From Caulobacter zeae (lineage in GTDB: Bacteria > Pseudomonadota > Alphaproteobacteria > Caulobacterales > Caulobacteraceae): a DNA stretch of 64,000 nucleotides. The notes under the pieces are model-generated. The model was not told the DNA's origin and made no database searches. It worked only from the letters and a program-made list of their open reading frames with translations. Location of the stretch: contig NZ_PJRS01000018.1 in the NCBI RefSeq assembly GCF_002858925.1, forward strand, positions 1-64,000, given 5' to 3'. Positions within the stretch are counted from its first letter, which is position 1, and each line of letters starts with the position of its first letter. Below, piece by piece: positions 8,312 to 17,227 of this stretch. A program made the position numbers and the translations under genes.

Positions 8312-10633
8312 GTGATCCAAGTCCAGTCGAACAAGCGTGCGTTTCGTCGCCTGAAGGCGGCATTGCTGGCCGCCAGCGTCATGGGGGCTGGGGCGCCTGC
8401 CCTGGCCGAGGAAGACCCCAAGACCTCCGCCGACACCGTCGATGCCGTCGTCGTCACCGGCAAGCGTGTGTCGGAGGCCAGCGTCGCCATCGGCACCGAC
8501 CAGGCCACAGCCACGGTCTCGATCACCCGCGAGGCATTGCTGTCGGCGCCGGCCGGCGTGACCGGCCTGAAGATGCTGGAGAGCCTGCCGGGGTTCAACG
8601 TCCAGGCCAATGACGCCCTGGGCATGTACGAGTTCGGCAATTCGGTCTCGGTGCGGGCCTTCAACTTCCAGCAGATCGGCTTCCTGCTGGATGGCGTTCC
8701 GATGGGCCGCAGCGACCAGTTCGGCGGCAGCCCGATCTATCGCTATGTCGACAACGAGAACCTGGCGCGAGTGCAGGCCTCGGCCGGGGCCGGCGACGTC
8801 TCGCTGCCCAGCTATGCGTCGCTGGGGCCGATCGTCGACTACTTCACCAAGGCCCCGGACGTGGAGGCCGGCGGCTCGATCAGCCAGACCCTGGGCGAGG
8901 ACAACCTGCGTCGCAGCTTCCTGCGCCTGGAGAGCGGCAAGATCGGCCGGCTGTCGGGCTACGTGGCCGGATCATGGATCAAGGGCGACCTGTGGCGCGG
9001 GCCGGGCTTCATCAAGCGCGAGCACTACGAGGGCAAGCTCGACTACGCGTTCGAGAGCGGCGGGAACCTGACGTTCCAGACCGTGCACAACGACTATTAC
9101 GACTACGACTCCCCGTCGATCACCAAGGCCCAGTATGCGGGGACGGCGGGCGACCTGTTCGGCCGCAGGGGCAGGGACTTCGCCTATCTCGGCTACGTGC
9201 CCAGCCTGCCGGTGACGACGGCGGGCGTGCCGTACTCCAACACCGCCTACAACCAGTACTACAAGTTCGCGGTCAACGCCCGGCAGGACCACCTCTACGG
9301 CCTGTCTCTGAACAAGCCGATCGGCGAGGCGTTCGAGGTCCGCTCCACGGCCTACTACGAGGACAAGGGCGGCTACGGCGTCTCGCCCGAGGCCTATTCG
9401 ACCTCGCTGGCCAGCTACAACGCCGAACGCCTGATCGTGGCCGGCCTGACCGCGCCCAAGGGTGTGCAGTATGGCCTCTCGGGCGTCGACGGCACGCGCA
9501 AGGGGATCACCGTCGGCGGAACCTGGAGGGCGGGCGTCCACACCGTCCAGGCCGGGGTCTGGCTGGAGAAGGACGACTACCACCGCACCCAGGCCCGCTA
9601 TAACACCGCGGGCGGCCACCCCGACGGCGCGGCGCTGCTGAACGAGCCGGTGCACCTGCAGCGCAACTACGTCTCCACCCGCGAGACCACCCAGTTCTTC
9701 CTGAAGGACACGGTGCGGCTGCTGGACGACAGGCTGAAGGTCGAGCTGGGCTTCAAGGCCACCGACATCGACTACGAGATCGCCGGCTATCGCAATCCGG
9801 CCGACTACATCGCCCAGCGCCGGCCCAGGATCACCGACAACTGGAAGGACAGCTTCCTGCCGCAGGTGGGCCTGGTCTATTCGATCAACAGCCGCGACCA
9901 GGTGTTCGCTTCGTACTCCGAGAACCTGGCCCTGCCGCGCGGCGCCGACGACATCTTCTCGGCCGCCAGTCCCGCGGCCCCCGGACCCGCCGCCGAGACC
10001 TCGCAGAACCTCGAGATCGGCTATCGCGCCAACCGGCCGACCTTCAACGCCTCGGTCGTGGCCTATTACACCGCCTTCGAGAACCGCCTGCAGTCCTACG
10101 CCTCGGTGGTGCCGGGCAGCACGACGACCGAGACCTTCTTCCAGAACGTCGGCGGGGTGGAGGCCCACGGCGCCGAATTCAGCGGCCAGTGGAAGCCCGA
10201 GGTTCTGGGCGGCAAGGTCTATTTCAACGCCAACCTGTCGTACAACCGGGCCGAGTTCGAGAACAACTTCGGGGTCCAGCCGATCGCGGGCAACACCCTG
10301 CCGGACTTCCCGACCTGGCTGTTCCAGGGCGGGGTGACCTGGGAGCCGACCGACTGGGCGCTGGTCAACATTTCGGCCCGCCACCTCAGCGACCGCTACA
10401 CCAACATGCGCAACACCGAGAAGACGGACGGCTACACGGTGTGGAACGCCTATGTCGACCTGGGCGACGGCTTCGGCGTGGGGCCGCTGAAGCAGGTCAA
10501 GGCGCGGATCAACGTCGATAACCTGTTCGACGAGGACTATCTCGGCACGATCAGCACCACCGTGGACACCCTGGCCACCTTCCGGCCCGGCTCGCACCGG
10601 ACCTTCCAGGTGACGCTGTCGGCCGACTTCTAG
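8312..10633 (+). CDS. TonB-dependent outer-membrane receptor
   Basis: This 773-residue receptor begins at a GTG preceded by GGGGA. Residues 1-33 form a signal peptide ending APALAEE, followed by the TonB box region DTVDAVVVTGKRV. The plug domain (about residues 60-170) carries ALLSAPAGVTGLKMLE and VSVRAFNFQQIGFLLDGVPMG. The barrel ends with FRPGSHRTFQVTLSADF, the aromatic C-terminal strand needed for BamA recognition, so the gene is intact. The ligand is not readable. Its stop overlaps the convergent oxidoreductase stop by CTAG. The biotin genes next door make a biotin-precursor or related role conceivable, but that is inference. Confidence 0.93.
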   Translation: MIQVQSNKRAFRRLKAALLAASVMGAGAPALAEEDPKTSADTVDAVVVTGKRVSEASVAIGTDQATATVSITREALLSAPAGVTGLKMLESLPGFNVQANDALGMYEFGNSVSVRAFNFQQIGFLLDGVPMGRSDQFGGSPIYRYVDNENLARVQASAGAGDVSLPSYASLGPIVDYFTKAPDVEAGGSISQTLGEDNLRRSFLRLESGKIGRLSGYVAGSWIKGDLWRGPGFIKREHYEGKLDYAFESGGNLTFQTVHNDYYDYDSPSITKAQYAGTAGDLFGRRGRDFAYLGYVPSLPVTTAGVPYSNTAYNQYYKFAVNARQDHLYGLSLNKPIGEAFEVRSTAYYEDKGGYGVSPEAYSTSLASYNAERLIVAGLTAPKGVQYGLSGVDGTRKGITVGGTWRAGVHTVQAGVWLEKDDYHRTQARYNTAGGHPDGAALLNEPVHLQRNYVSTRETTQFFLKDTVRLLDDRLKVELGFKATDIDYEIAGYRNPADYIAQRRPRITDNWKDSFLPQVGLVYSINSRDQVFASYSENLALPRGADDIFSAASPAAPGPAAETSQNLEIGYRANRPTFNASVVAYYTAFENRLQSYASVVPGSTTTETFFQNVGGVEAHGAEFSGQWKPEVLGGKVYFNANLSYNRAEFENNFGVQPIAGNTLPDFPTWLFQGGVTWEPTDWALVNISARHLSDRYTNMRNTEKTDGYTVWNAYVDLGDGFGVGPLKQVKARINVDNLFDEDYLGTISTTVDTLATFRPGSHRTFQVTLSADF

Positions 10634-11517
10634 GTCGACAGGCCGGCTACGACCTGTTCGCACAGGCGATGGGTTTCCAGGGCGTCGAGGGCCGACAGCC
10701 GTCGGTCCTCGCGCACGGCGCAGAGGAAGGTCTCGATCATCGCTTCGAAGCCGCGCTGGTGGCCGACGCTGGTCCAGTCGCCGCGGCGGGCCAGCCGCTC
10801 GCCGCCGGCGAAGTCGGTGACGTCGGCGAGGTTGACGATCCGGCGCTTGATCCCGCCGCCCATCACCTCCAGCACCTCTTCGTTGGCGCCGCTGACGCGG
10901 TTCATGATCCCGACGGCGTCGCGGCCGCCGCCGGTCAGGTGCAGCACCACGTGCTCCAGCAGGTCGCCGTCGAGGCGGACGCTGATCCGGACCTGCGTCG
11001 CGCCCGGCGCCAGGAAGCGCAAGGAATCGACCACGTGGATGAAGTCGTCGAAGATCGTGCGCCGCACGCCGTCGGCATGGCCCGCGCGGTTCTTCTGCAT
11101 CAGCACGAACGGGGCGTTCAGCGCCGCCGCCTCGGCCTGGGCGGCGGCGTGACGGCGATTGAAGCCGACCATCAATGAAATCCCGCGCGTTTCCGCCAGG
11201 TCGACCAGCGGCTCGCAGGCCTCCAGCGTGTCGGCGATCGGCTTGTCGACCAGGGTCGGCACGCCGGCCTCGATCAGGCGGCGGACGATGACCGGATGGA
11301 CCTCGGTGGCGGCATGTACGAAGGCGGCGTCCAGGCCCTGGTCCAAGGCCTCGTCCAGGTCGGTGTGCAGGCGGTCGACGCGCCAGGCCGCGCCCAGCTC
11401 GTCCAGGGTGGCGGTGTTGCGGGTGACGAAGGCCAGCTGCACGTCGGCGCGGGTTCCCAGCACCGGCAGGTAGGCTTTGCGGGCGATGTCGCCCAGGCCG
11501 ATCATCGCCACGCGCAT
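10630..11517 (-). CDS. Gfo/Idh/MocA family oxidoreductase
   Basis: This 295-residue protein starts MRVAMIGLGDIARKAYLPVL with the GxGxxA-like dinucleotide motif, then GVPTLVDKPIADTLEAC, where the EKP-type lysine motif of the family appears as DKP, and GFNRRHAAAQ. The rest forms the alpha/beta C-terminal domain. Members are NAD(P)-dependent dehydrogenases or reductases of sugars, inositol or biliverdin-like molecules. The start lies 3 bp after the bioD stop on the same strand, so it is the last gene of a bioF-bioD operon. No Gfo/Idh/MocA step is known in biotin synthesis, which makes the location notable. Confidence 0.85.
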   Translation of the reverse strand: MRVAMIGLGDIARKAYLPVLGTRADVQLAFVTRNTATLDELGAAWRVDRLHTDLDEALDQGLDAAFVHAATEVHPVIVRRLIEAGVPTLVDKPIADTLEACEPLVDLAETRGISLMVGFNRRHAAAQAEAAALNAPFVLMQKNRAGHADGVRRTIFDDFIHVVDSLRFLAPGATQVRISVRLDGDLLEHVVLHLTGGGRDAVGIMNRVSGANEEVLEVMGGGIKRRIVNLADVTDFAGGERLARRGDWTSVGHQRGFEAMIETFLCAVREDRRLSALDALETHRLCEQVVAGLST

Positions 11518-11520
11518 GCG

Positions 11521-12183
11521 TCAGATCCCCTTCGCCAAGTGTTCGGCCAGCGCGCTTGCGTCCCAATGTTCGTCGCGGGGCGCAAGGAAGATCGGCGTGT
11601 CGCGCTCGAAGGCGGCCAGGGCCTCGGCGGTCTGGACGAGGTCGGGCGCGTCTAGGCTTTCGCTCATGACGATGGCGGCCACGGTGACGCCCCGGGCCCG
11701 CAGGGCGACCTGGGCGGTCAGCACGTGGCTGATCGTGCCGAGATAGGAGCCGGCGATCAGCAGGACGGGCAGGTCGAGCTCTGCGATCAGGTCGAGATTG
11801 GTCGCCTCGTCGGTCAGCGGGGACATGACCCCGCCGGCGCCTTCCACCAACATCAGGTCATGGTCGCCGGCCAAGGCGGCGCGGCAGTCGGCGGCCAGGT
11901 CGGCGATCCGCAGCACGTCGCCCTCGAGGCGGGCGGCGAGGTTCGGGGCCAGCGGCGCCAGGTAGCGGCGCGGCGATATCCGGGGCAGGGCGCTCGGGTC
12001 GCCCAACGCATGCGCAAGGCGGGCCGGATCGCTGACCGTCGGATCGGCCGGATCGAAACCGCTGACCACCGGCTTGAAGGCGTCCACCGCGACACCGCGG
12101 GCCTTCAGGGCCCGGATCAGGGCGCAGGCGACGTGTGTCTTGCCTATGTCGGTGCCGGTTCCGGCGACGAAGAGGGCGCTCAT
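11521..12183 (-). CDS. bioD: Dethiobiotin synthetase
   Basis: This 220-residue enzyme converts 7,8-diaminopelargonate plus CO2 and ATP to dethiobiotin. The N-terminus MSALFVAGTGTDIGKTHVAC carries the P-loop GTGTDIGKT characteristic of BioD, followed by KPVVSGF with the substrate lysine. VEGAGGVMSPL matches the ExAGG motif. The ATG overlaps the bioF stop as ATGA, pointing to translational coupling. The protein is complete. It stands second in bioF-bioD-oxidoreductase. Confidence 0.95.
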   Translation of the reverse strand: MSALFVAGTGTDIGKTHVACALIRALKARGVAVDAFKPVVSGFDPADPTVSDPARLAHALGDPSALPRISPRRYLAPLAPNLAARLEGDVLRIADLAADCRAALAGDHDLMLVEGAGGVMSPLTDEATNLDLIAELDLPVLLIAGSYLGTISHVLTAQVALRARGVTVAAIVMSESLDAPDLVQTAEALAAFERDTPIFLAPRDEHWDASALAEHLAKGI

Positions 12184-13334
12184 GCCTTGGCATCTACATA
12201 GGGGCGGACGAGGGCGGCCAGGCGCAGGACTTCCTCGTCCGGGTGCTCGGCGCTGAAGGCCAGGCGCAGGCGGGCGGCGCCGGCCGGCACGGTCGGCGGA
12301 CGGATGGCGACCACGAGGAAGCCTTCGGCCTCCAGGGAAGCTGAGGCGGCCAGGGCGGCGTCGGCCTCGCCGAGGATAACCGGCACGATCGGACTTTCGG
12401 CGCGCGGCAGGCCGGCGGCCTGGGTGAACAGGCGGGCCTTGCGCAGGGGCTCGGCGGTGAAGGCCGGGTCGGCCTCGATCAGATCGAGGGCAGCGATGGC
12501 GGCGGCGGCCGAGGCCGGCGGCAGGCCGGTGGTGTAGACGACCGTACGGGCGCGGGTCTTGAGGAAGTCGACCACGCTCTGCGAGGCGCACAGATAGCCG
12601 CCATACGAGCCCAGCGCCTTTGACAGGGTGCCCATCTGCAACGGGATCACCGCTTCGGGGAACAGGGCGGCCGTGCCCTTGCCGTCGCCCAGGACGCCCA
12701 CGCCATGGGCGTCGTCGACCAGCAGCCAGGCATCGTTGGCCTCGCAGACCGCCGACAGCCAGTCGAGCGGGGCGACGTCGCCGTCCATCGAGAACACCCC
12801 GTCGGTGGCGACAATGGCGTGGCGGAAGCTGCCGCGATGCTCGGCCAGCAGTTCGGCCAGGGCGTCGCTGTCGTTGTGCGGGAAGGACACGACCTTCGCG
12901 CCGGAAAGCTGCGCGCCGGCCCAGATGCAGGCGTGGGCCAGCTCGTCGACGAACACGACGTCCTGCTTGCCGGCGAAGGTGGGGATCACCCCGGTGTTGG
13001 CCAGGTAGCCCGAGCCGAACACCACGCAGGCTTCCGTTCCCTTCAGGCGGGCCAGGCGCTGTTCCAGTTCCTCGATCAACGGGTTGTCGCCGGTGACCAG
13101 GCGCGAGGCCCCCGAGCCCGCGCCGTGCTCGGCCACGGCAGCCTGGGCGGCGGCGATCACGGCCGGGTGCTGCGACAGGCCCAGATAGTCGTTGCAGGAG
13201 AACGACAGCATCCGCTTGCCGTCGCGCTCGACGACCGCGCCGGGCAGCCGGCGGGTGGGCTTGAGGCGGCGGCGCAGGCTCATGGCCTCCAGGGCCGCGA
13301 GCTTGCCGCTCGCGAAGGCGTCCAGACTGTGCAT
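12180..13334 (-). CDS. bioF: 8-amino-7-oxononanoate synthase
   Basis: This 384-residue PLP enzyme condenses pimeloyl-ACP/CoA with L-alanine to make KAPA, the first committed ring step in biotin synthesis. The alpha-oxoamine synthase pattern is present: MLSFSCNDYLGLSQHP, GSGASRLVTGDNPL, DDAHGVGVLGDG, and the PLP lysine in MGTLSKALGSYGGY. The ATG at 13334 begins MHSLDAFASGKLAALEAMSL; further upstream codons lack homology. AGGAAT lies just before the start. It is divergent from bioA across an 88-bp gap in which I see no TTATMTATAA-type BioR operator. Confidence 0.95.
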   Translation of the reverse strand: MHSLDAFASGKLAALEAMSLRRRLKPTRRLPGAVVERDGKRMLSFSCNDYLGLSQHPAVIAAAQAAVAEHGAGSGASRLVTGDNPLIEELEQRLARLKGTEACVVFGSGYLANTGVIPTFAGKQDVVFVDELAHACIWAGAQLSGAKVVSFPHNDSDALAELLAEHRGSFRHAIVATDGVFSMDGDVAPLDWLSAVCEANDAWLLVDDAHGVGVLGDGKGTAALFPEAVIPLQMGTLSKALGSYGGYLCASQSVVDFLKTRARTVVYTTGLPPASAAAAIAALDLIEADPAFTAEPLRKARLFTQAAGLPRAESPIVPVILGEADAALAASASLEAEGFLVVAIRPPTVPAGAARLRLAFSAEHPDEEVLRLAALVRPYVDAKA

Positions 13335-13422
13335 TCCGATTCCTGTTTGCCCAGATTCCGATTTGCTCGGGAGCGGGGACGCTCTAGGCAAGCGGCCCCT
13401 CCGGCGCAACGAAAGGATCGCC

Positions 13423-14709
13423 ATGACCACTCCCGACTGGCTCGCTGAAGGGGCCAAGCACGTGTGGCGGCCCTACTGCCAGATGAAGACGGCCCCGGCG
13501 CCGCTTCCGGTGGTGCGAACCCACGGCTCGCGGATCGTGCTGGAGGACGGGCGCGAGCTGGTCGACGGCATCGCCAGCTGGTGGACGGCCGTGCACGGCT
13601 ACAATCACCCGCACATCGCGGCCGCCGTGCGCGCGCAGCTGGAGGCCATGCCGCACGTAATGTTCGGCGGCCTGGCGCATGAGCCCGCCTATCGCCTGGC
13701 CGCGCGGCTGGCGGCGATCCTGCCGGGAGAACTGGACCACGTGTTCTTCGCCGAATCCGGTTCGGTGTCGGTCGAGATCGCCATGAAGATGGCGCTGCAG
13801 TTCCACATCAATCGCGGCGAGACGGGCCGCACGCGCTTCCTGTCGTTCCGGGGCGGCTATCACGGCGACACCCTGGCGACGATGACGGTCTGCGACCCGG
13901 AGGAGGGGATGCACAGCCTGTTCTCGGGCGTCATGCCGGCCCAGGTGATCGCCGACCTGCCGCTGGACGACGCCTCCGAAGCCGCGCTCGACGCCTTGCT
14001 GGCGCAGCGGGGCGGGGAGATCGCCGCCATGCTGACCGAGCCCCTGGTGCAGGGCGCCGGCGGCATGCTGTTCCACGATCAGGAGGTGCTGCGCCGCCTG
14101 CGCCGCCTGGCGGACAGGCACGGCGTGCTGCTGATCTTCGACGAGATCTTCACCGGCTTTGGCCGGACCGGCGAGCTCTTCGCCATGCAGGCCGCCGGGA
14201 TCGAGCCCGATATCGTCACCCTGTCGAAGGCCCTGACCGGCGGCACGCTGCCGCTGTCGGCCGCCGTGGCCTCGCGCAAGGTGTTCGAGGCCTTTTGGTC
14301 CGATGACGCCGGCGCGGCCCTGATGCACGGCCCTACCTACATGGGCAACGCCCTGGCCTGCGCCGCGGCCAACGCCTCGCTGGACCTGTTCGAGGCCGGA
14401 ACCTGGAAGGCCGACGTGGCGCGGGTCTCGGCGGCGTTGAAAGAGGGGCTGGAACCCTGCCGGTCAGCGCCCGGCGTCGTCGACGTGCGGGTGCTGGGCG
14501 CCATCGGCGTGGTGGAGTTCGCCTCGCCGGTGGCCGTCGGCGCCCTGTGCCAGGCCTTCGCCGAGAAGGGCGCTTGGATCCGGCCGATGGGCAAGGTGGT
14601 CTATCTGACCCCGGCCTATACGACGCTCGACGCGGACCTCGACATCCTTCTGTCGGCCATTCGCGACGTCATCGGCGCTGGCGGGGTTGAAGGAAGCGGC
14701 GGGGTCTGA
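13423..14709 (+). CDS. bioA: Adenosylmethionine-8-amino-7-oxononanoate aminotransferase
   Basis: This 428-residue PLP aminotransferase makes 7,8-diaminopelargonate from KAPA using SAM as amino donor. Diagnostic segments are HVWRPYCQMKT at the N-terminus, DGIASWWTAVHGYNHP, FFAESGSVSVEIAMKMALQF, FRGGYHGDT, LIFDEIFTGFGRTG and the PLP lysine in TLSKALTGG. AAGGA precedes the ATG at 13423; an upstream extension would only translate the bioF promoter region. It is divergent from bioF-bioD and followed after 12 bp by a DMT transporter, suggesting a two-gene unit. bioB and bioC/bioH are not in the window. Confidence 0.96.
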   Translation: MTTPDWLAEGAKHVWRPYCQMKTAPAPLPVVRTHGSRIVLEDGRELVDGIASWWTAVHGYNHPHIAAAVRAQLEAMPHVMFGGLAHEPAYRLAARLAAILPGELDHVFFAESGSVSVEIAMKMALQFHINRGETGRTRFLSFRGGYHGDTLATMTVCDPEEGMHSLFSGVMPAQVIADLPLDDASEAALDALLAQRGGEIAAMLTEPLVQGAGGMLFHDQEVLRRLRRLADRHGVLLIFDEIFTGFGRTGELFAMQAAGIEPDIVTLSKALTGGTLPLSAAVASRKVFEAFWSDDAGAALMHGPTYMGNALACAAANASLDLFEAGTWKADVARVSAALKEGLEPCRSAPGVVDVRVLGAIGVVEFASPVAVGALCQAFAEKGAWIRPMGKVVYLTPAYTTLDADLDILLSAIRDVIGAGGVEGSGGV

Positions 14710-14721
14710 TCCAAGCGGCCC

Positions 14722-15624
14722 ATGTCCGCGTCCACCGGCCCCCTGACGAGCATCGAGCGCCTGGCGATCCTGGCGATCATCCTGACCTGGGGGCTGAACA
14801 ACGCCGCGGCCAAGTTCGCCACCGCAGCCCTGCCGCCGATGATGGTGGGCGGCCTGCGCTTCGCCCTGGCGCTGGCGTTCCTGTTTCCGTTCGTGCGGCC
14901 GCCGTTTCCGGACTGGAAGCGGCTGCTGACCATCGTGCTGCTGTCGGGGCCGATCCACTTCGCCTTGATCTACATCGCCTTCGGCATGGCCAAGTCGCTG
15001 AGCCCGCTGGTGGTGGCCACGCAGCTTTGGATCCCGTTCACGGCGCTGTTCGCCTGGCGCATGCTGGGCGAGACCATGCGGGTTCCCGCCGTAGTCGGCC
15101 TGGGCGTCGCCTTCGCCGGCGTGGCGTGGATGAGCCTTGACCCGCACGGTGCAGGCGACCTGCCGGCCATCGTCCTGGGCGTCACCGCCGCCGCCATCTG
15201 GGCCGTGGCCACGGTGCTGGTGCGCAAGACGCCGGGCGTGAAGCCGCTGAAGGTGCAGGGCCTGACGGCCTTCGTCGCCGCGCCGATCCTGATCGCCATG
15301 TCCTTCGCCTTCGAGGACGACGTCGTGGCCAAGGTCTCGTCCGCGCCGCCGCTGGCCTGGGCCTGCGTGGTGTTCGCCGGCGTCGTGTCGACCATTGGGG
15401 CCAGCGCCCTGCTGTTCTGGCTGGTGCAGCGGCGCGAGCCGGGGCGGGTGACGCCCTATTTTCTGTTGACGCCGCTGGTCTCGTGCACGATCGGCGTGCT
15501 GTTCATGGGCGACGCCCTGTCGCTGCAACTGGTCATCGGCGGCGGCGCGACCATGGTCGGCGTGGCGCTGGTGGCCCTGACCGAGAAGAAGACCCCGCCT
15601 GCGACTTCCGGCGACCCGGCTTAG
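14722..15624 (+). CDS. EamA/DMT family transporter
   Basis: This 300-residue protein has ten predicted membrane helices in two EamA repeats: the first starts ILAIILTWGLNNAAAKFATA, the second VLGVTAAAIWAVATVLVRK. Conserved Pro/Gly positions and LVQRREPGRVTPYFLLTPL near the eighth and ninth helices match drug/metabolite transporters. Substrates in this family range from amino acids to cofactors. Its start is 12 bp after bioA, so it is probably co-transcribed and might move biotin or an intermediate; other DMT substrates cannot be excluded. The stop overlaps the next convergent gene by four bases (TTAG). Confidence 0.9.
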   Translation: MSASTGPLTSIERLAILAIILTWGLNNAAAKFATAALPPMMVGGLRFALALAFLFPFVRPPFPDWKRLLTIVLLSGPIHFALIYIAFGMAKSLSPLVVATQLWIPFTALFAWRMLGETMRVPAVVGLGVAFAGVAWMSLDPHGAGDLPAIVLGVTAAAIWAVATVLVRKTPGVKPLKVQGLTAFVAAPILIAMSFAFEDDVVAKVSSAPPLAWACVVFAGVVSTIGASALLFWLVQRREPGRVTPYFLLTPLVSCTIGVLFMGDALSLQLVIGGGATMVGVALVALTEKKTPPATSGDPA

Positions 15625-15869
15625 TCCTCCTCGCCGTCGCGCCACTGCCAGGGTGCGTCGCTCTTCCAGCGGGCGACCAGCATCACCACCAGGGTCATGA
15701 CCACGACGAACACGCCGACGAGGCGCGGGTGGTCCTTGCCGTAAAGAACGGCGCAAGCCAGCAGCAGGCCGATATAGAGCGCGACGACCGCCCAGCCTTC
15801 CCAACTGCAAGGCGGGCCCGCGCCATAGCCATGACGCTTGACCCTGAACCACGGCTTGCCGTTGGCCAC
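15621..15869 (-). CDS. Small two-helix membrane protein
   Basis: This 82-residue protein has a polar start (MANGKPWFRVKRHGYGAGPP), the segment CSWEGWAVVALYIGLLLACA as helix one, a short KDHPRLVG loop, a second helix (VFVVVMTLVVMLVAR) and a Trp/acidic tail WQWRDGEED. The YGxGxPxxWEGW pattern occurs in conserved hypothetical proteins of alphaproteobacteria, so it appears to be real. Function unknown. Its stop overlaps the EamA gene end, and its start is 18 bp after the DUF815 gene stop on the same strand, so the two may be co-transcribed. Confidence 0.75.
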   Translation of the reverse strand: MANGKPWFRVKRHGYGAGPPCSWEGWAVVALYIGLLLACAVLYGKDHPRLVGVFVVVMTLVVMLVARWKSDAPWQWRDGEED

Positions 15870-15887
15870 GTTTCCCCCCGGATAGTG

Positions 15888-16727
15888 TTATCCGGGCAAG
15901 CGTACGCCCAGTTCGCCGGCGAGGTCGCGGACAAATTGCCACGCCACACGGCCCGAGCGAGCGCCGCGCAGTTGCGACCATTGCAGGGCCCGGCGCTCCA
16001 GGTTTTCGACCTGCAAACCAAAGCGCTCGGCATAGGTGTTGATCGCCGCCAGGTAGGTCGGCTGGTCCATGGGCGGGAAGCCGATCCACAGGCCGAAGCG
16101 ATCGGAGACGCTCATCTCCTCTTCGGCGTTCTCGGCCGAGGCGATAGCGCCCTGGCTTTCGGCATGGTCGCGCGGCATCAGGTGGCGGCGGTTCGAGGTC
16201 GAGACGAACAGCACGTTCTCCGGCGGACCGGCGACGCCGCCTTCCAGCGCCGACTTCAGGGCCTTGGCGGCCGCCGCGCCGTCCTCGAACGACAGGTCGT
16301 CGCACAGCACCACGAAGCGCTCCGTGCGCGCACGCAGGGCGTCGAACAGCGGGGGCAGGGCGGCGACCTCGTCGCGGTCGACCTCGACAAGCTTCAGGTC
16401 GGAATATTCGGCCGCCAAGGCCATGAAGGCCGACTTGGTCAGCGAGCTCTTGCCCGTGCCGCGTACGCCCCACAGCAGCACGTGGTTGCAGGGCAGGCCA
16501 GTGGCGAACCGGCGCAGGTTCTGCAGGAACCGCTCCTTCTGCCGCTCGATGCCGACCAGCAGCTCGATGTCCATCGCGTAGTCGGGCGCGGGCAGGAAGG
16601 CGCCCGAGACCGGCTCGTGCCGGAAGAGGCGTGCACCGTCGAAGCTGGGGGCGACGGGAGCGGGCGGCGCCAGGCGATCCAGGGCGTCGGCGATGCGGGC
16701 GAGCAGGGGCAGGGCGGCTTCGGTCAT
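15888..16727 (-). CDS. DUF815 family AAA-type ATPase
   Basis: This 279-residue protein has an N-terminal helical part, then YAMDIELLVGIERQKERFLQ, a Walker A GVRGTGKSS near residue 90, a Walker B-like FVVLCDDLSFE, and STSNRRHLMPRDH followed by VSDRFGLWIGF, all hallmarks of DUF815. These are single-domain AAA-like ATPases of unknown substrate. AGGAG lies seven bases before the ATG at 16727; a GTG two codons earlier is less likely. It is divergent from yajC, so the two share a 120-bp upstream region. Confidence 0.92.
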   Translation of the reverse strand: MTEAALPLLARIADALDRLAPPAPVAPSFDGARLFRHEPVSGAFLPAPDYAMDIELLVGIERQKERFLQNLRRFATGLPCNHVLLWGVRGTGKSSLTKSAFMALAAEYSDLKLVEVDRDEVAALPPLFDALRARTERFVVLCDDLSFEDGAAAAKALKSALEGGVAGPPENVLFVSTSNRRHLMPRDHAESQGAIASAENAEEEMSVSDRFGLWIGFPPMDQPTYLAAINTYAERFGLQVENLERRALQWSQLRGARSGRVAWQFVRDLAGELGVRLPG

Positions 16728-16847
16728 GGCCACGCTCCTAACGCTCTCGCGCCCTCATTGCAAAAGAGGAGGTGAACGCATAGCTTCCGCCGACTTGGCG
16801 GGGACCCTATTTCAGGCGCTCCGCCCGCAGAAATTCGTGGAGACGTT

Positions 16848-17162
16848 ATGAACCCCTCTGGTGGCCTGGAGCAGCAGCTCATCGGCATCGCGCCGATCAT
16901 CCTCATGGTCGTGCTGTTCTACTTCATGCTGATCCGTCCTCAGCAGAAGCGCCAAAAGGAACACCTCGCGACCCTGAACAACATAAAGCGCGGCGACAGT
17001 GTCGTTCTGTCCAGCGGCGTGATCGGCAAGATCGTGCGGGTGGAAGAAAAGGAAGTCGGCGTCGAGATCGCTCAGGGCGTCACGGTGAAGGTCCGCAAGG
17101 CCATGATCACCGAAGTCACGGCCAAGGGCGAACCGGCCCCTGCCAACGACCCGAAGAACTGA
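16848..17162 (+). CDS. yajC: Preprotein translocase subunit YajC
   Basis: This 104-residue protein has a single N-terminal helix (APIILMVVLFYFMLIRPQQ, about residues 14-32) followed by the YajC signature QKRQKEHLATLNNIKRGDSV and a small beta domain with SSGVIGKIVRVEEKEVGVEI. YajC associates with SecDF at the inner membrane. GGAGA lies just before the ATG. It heads the run yajC-secD-secF-Mth938 on one strand; the gap to secD is 65 bp. Confidence 0.95.
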   Translation: MNPSGGLEQQLIGIAPIILMVVLFYFMLIRPQQKRQKEHLATLNNIKRGDSVVLSSGVIGKIVRVEEKEVGVEIAQGVTVKVRKAMITEVTAKGEPAPANDPKN

Positions 17163-17227
17163 GCTTAAGTCTAGTTCGTATCAAGCCCGCCCTGGCGCCC
17201 CTGGCGTCGTCGAGAGCCTCGTAGTCC

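Noticed and set aside
8972..11566. A long open frame opposite the TonB receptor and continuing over the oxidoreductase
   Set aside because: GC-rich antisense shadow with Arg/Gly/Pro/Ala-rich nonsense and no domain; the receptor and oxidoreductase frames are clearly real.
13335..13422. A BioR operator between bioF and bioA
   Set aside because: No TTATMTATAA-like palindrome is visible, so regulation of the biotin genes is left open.
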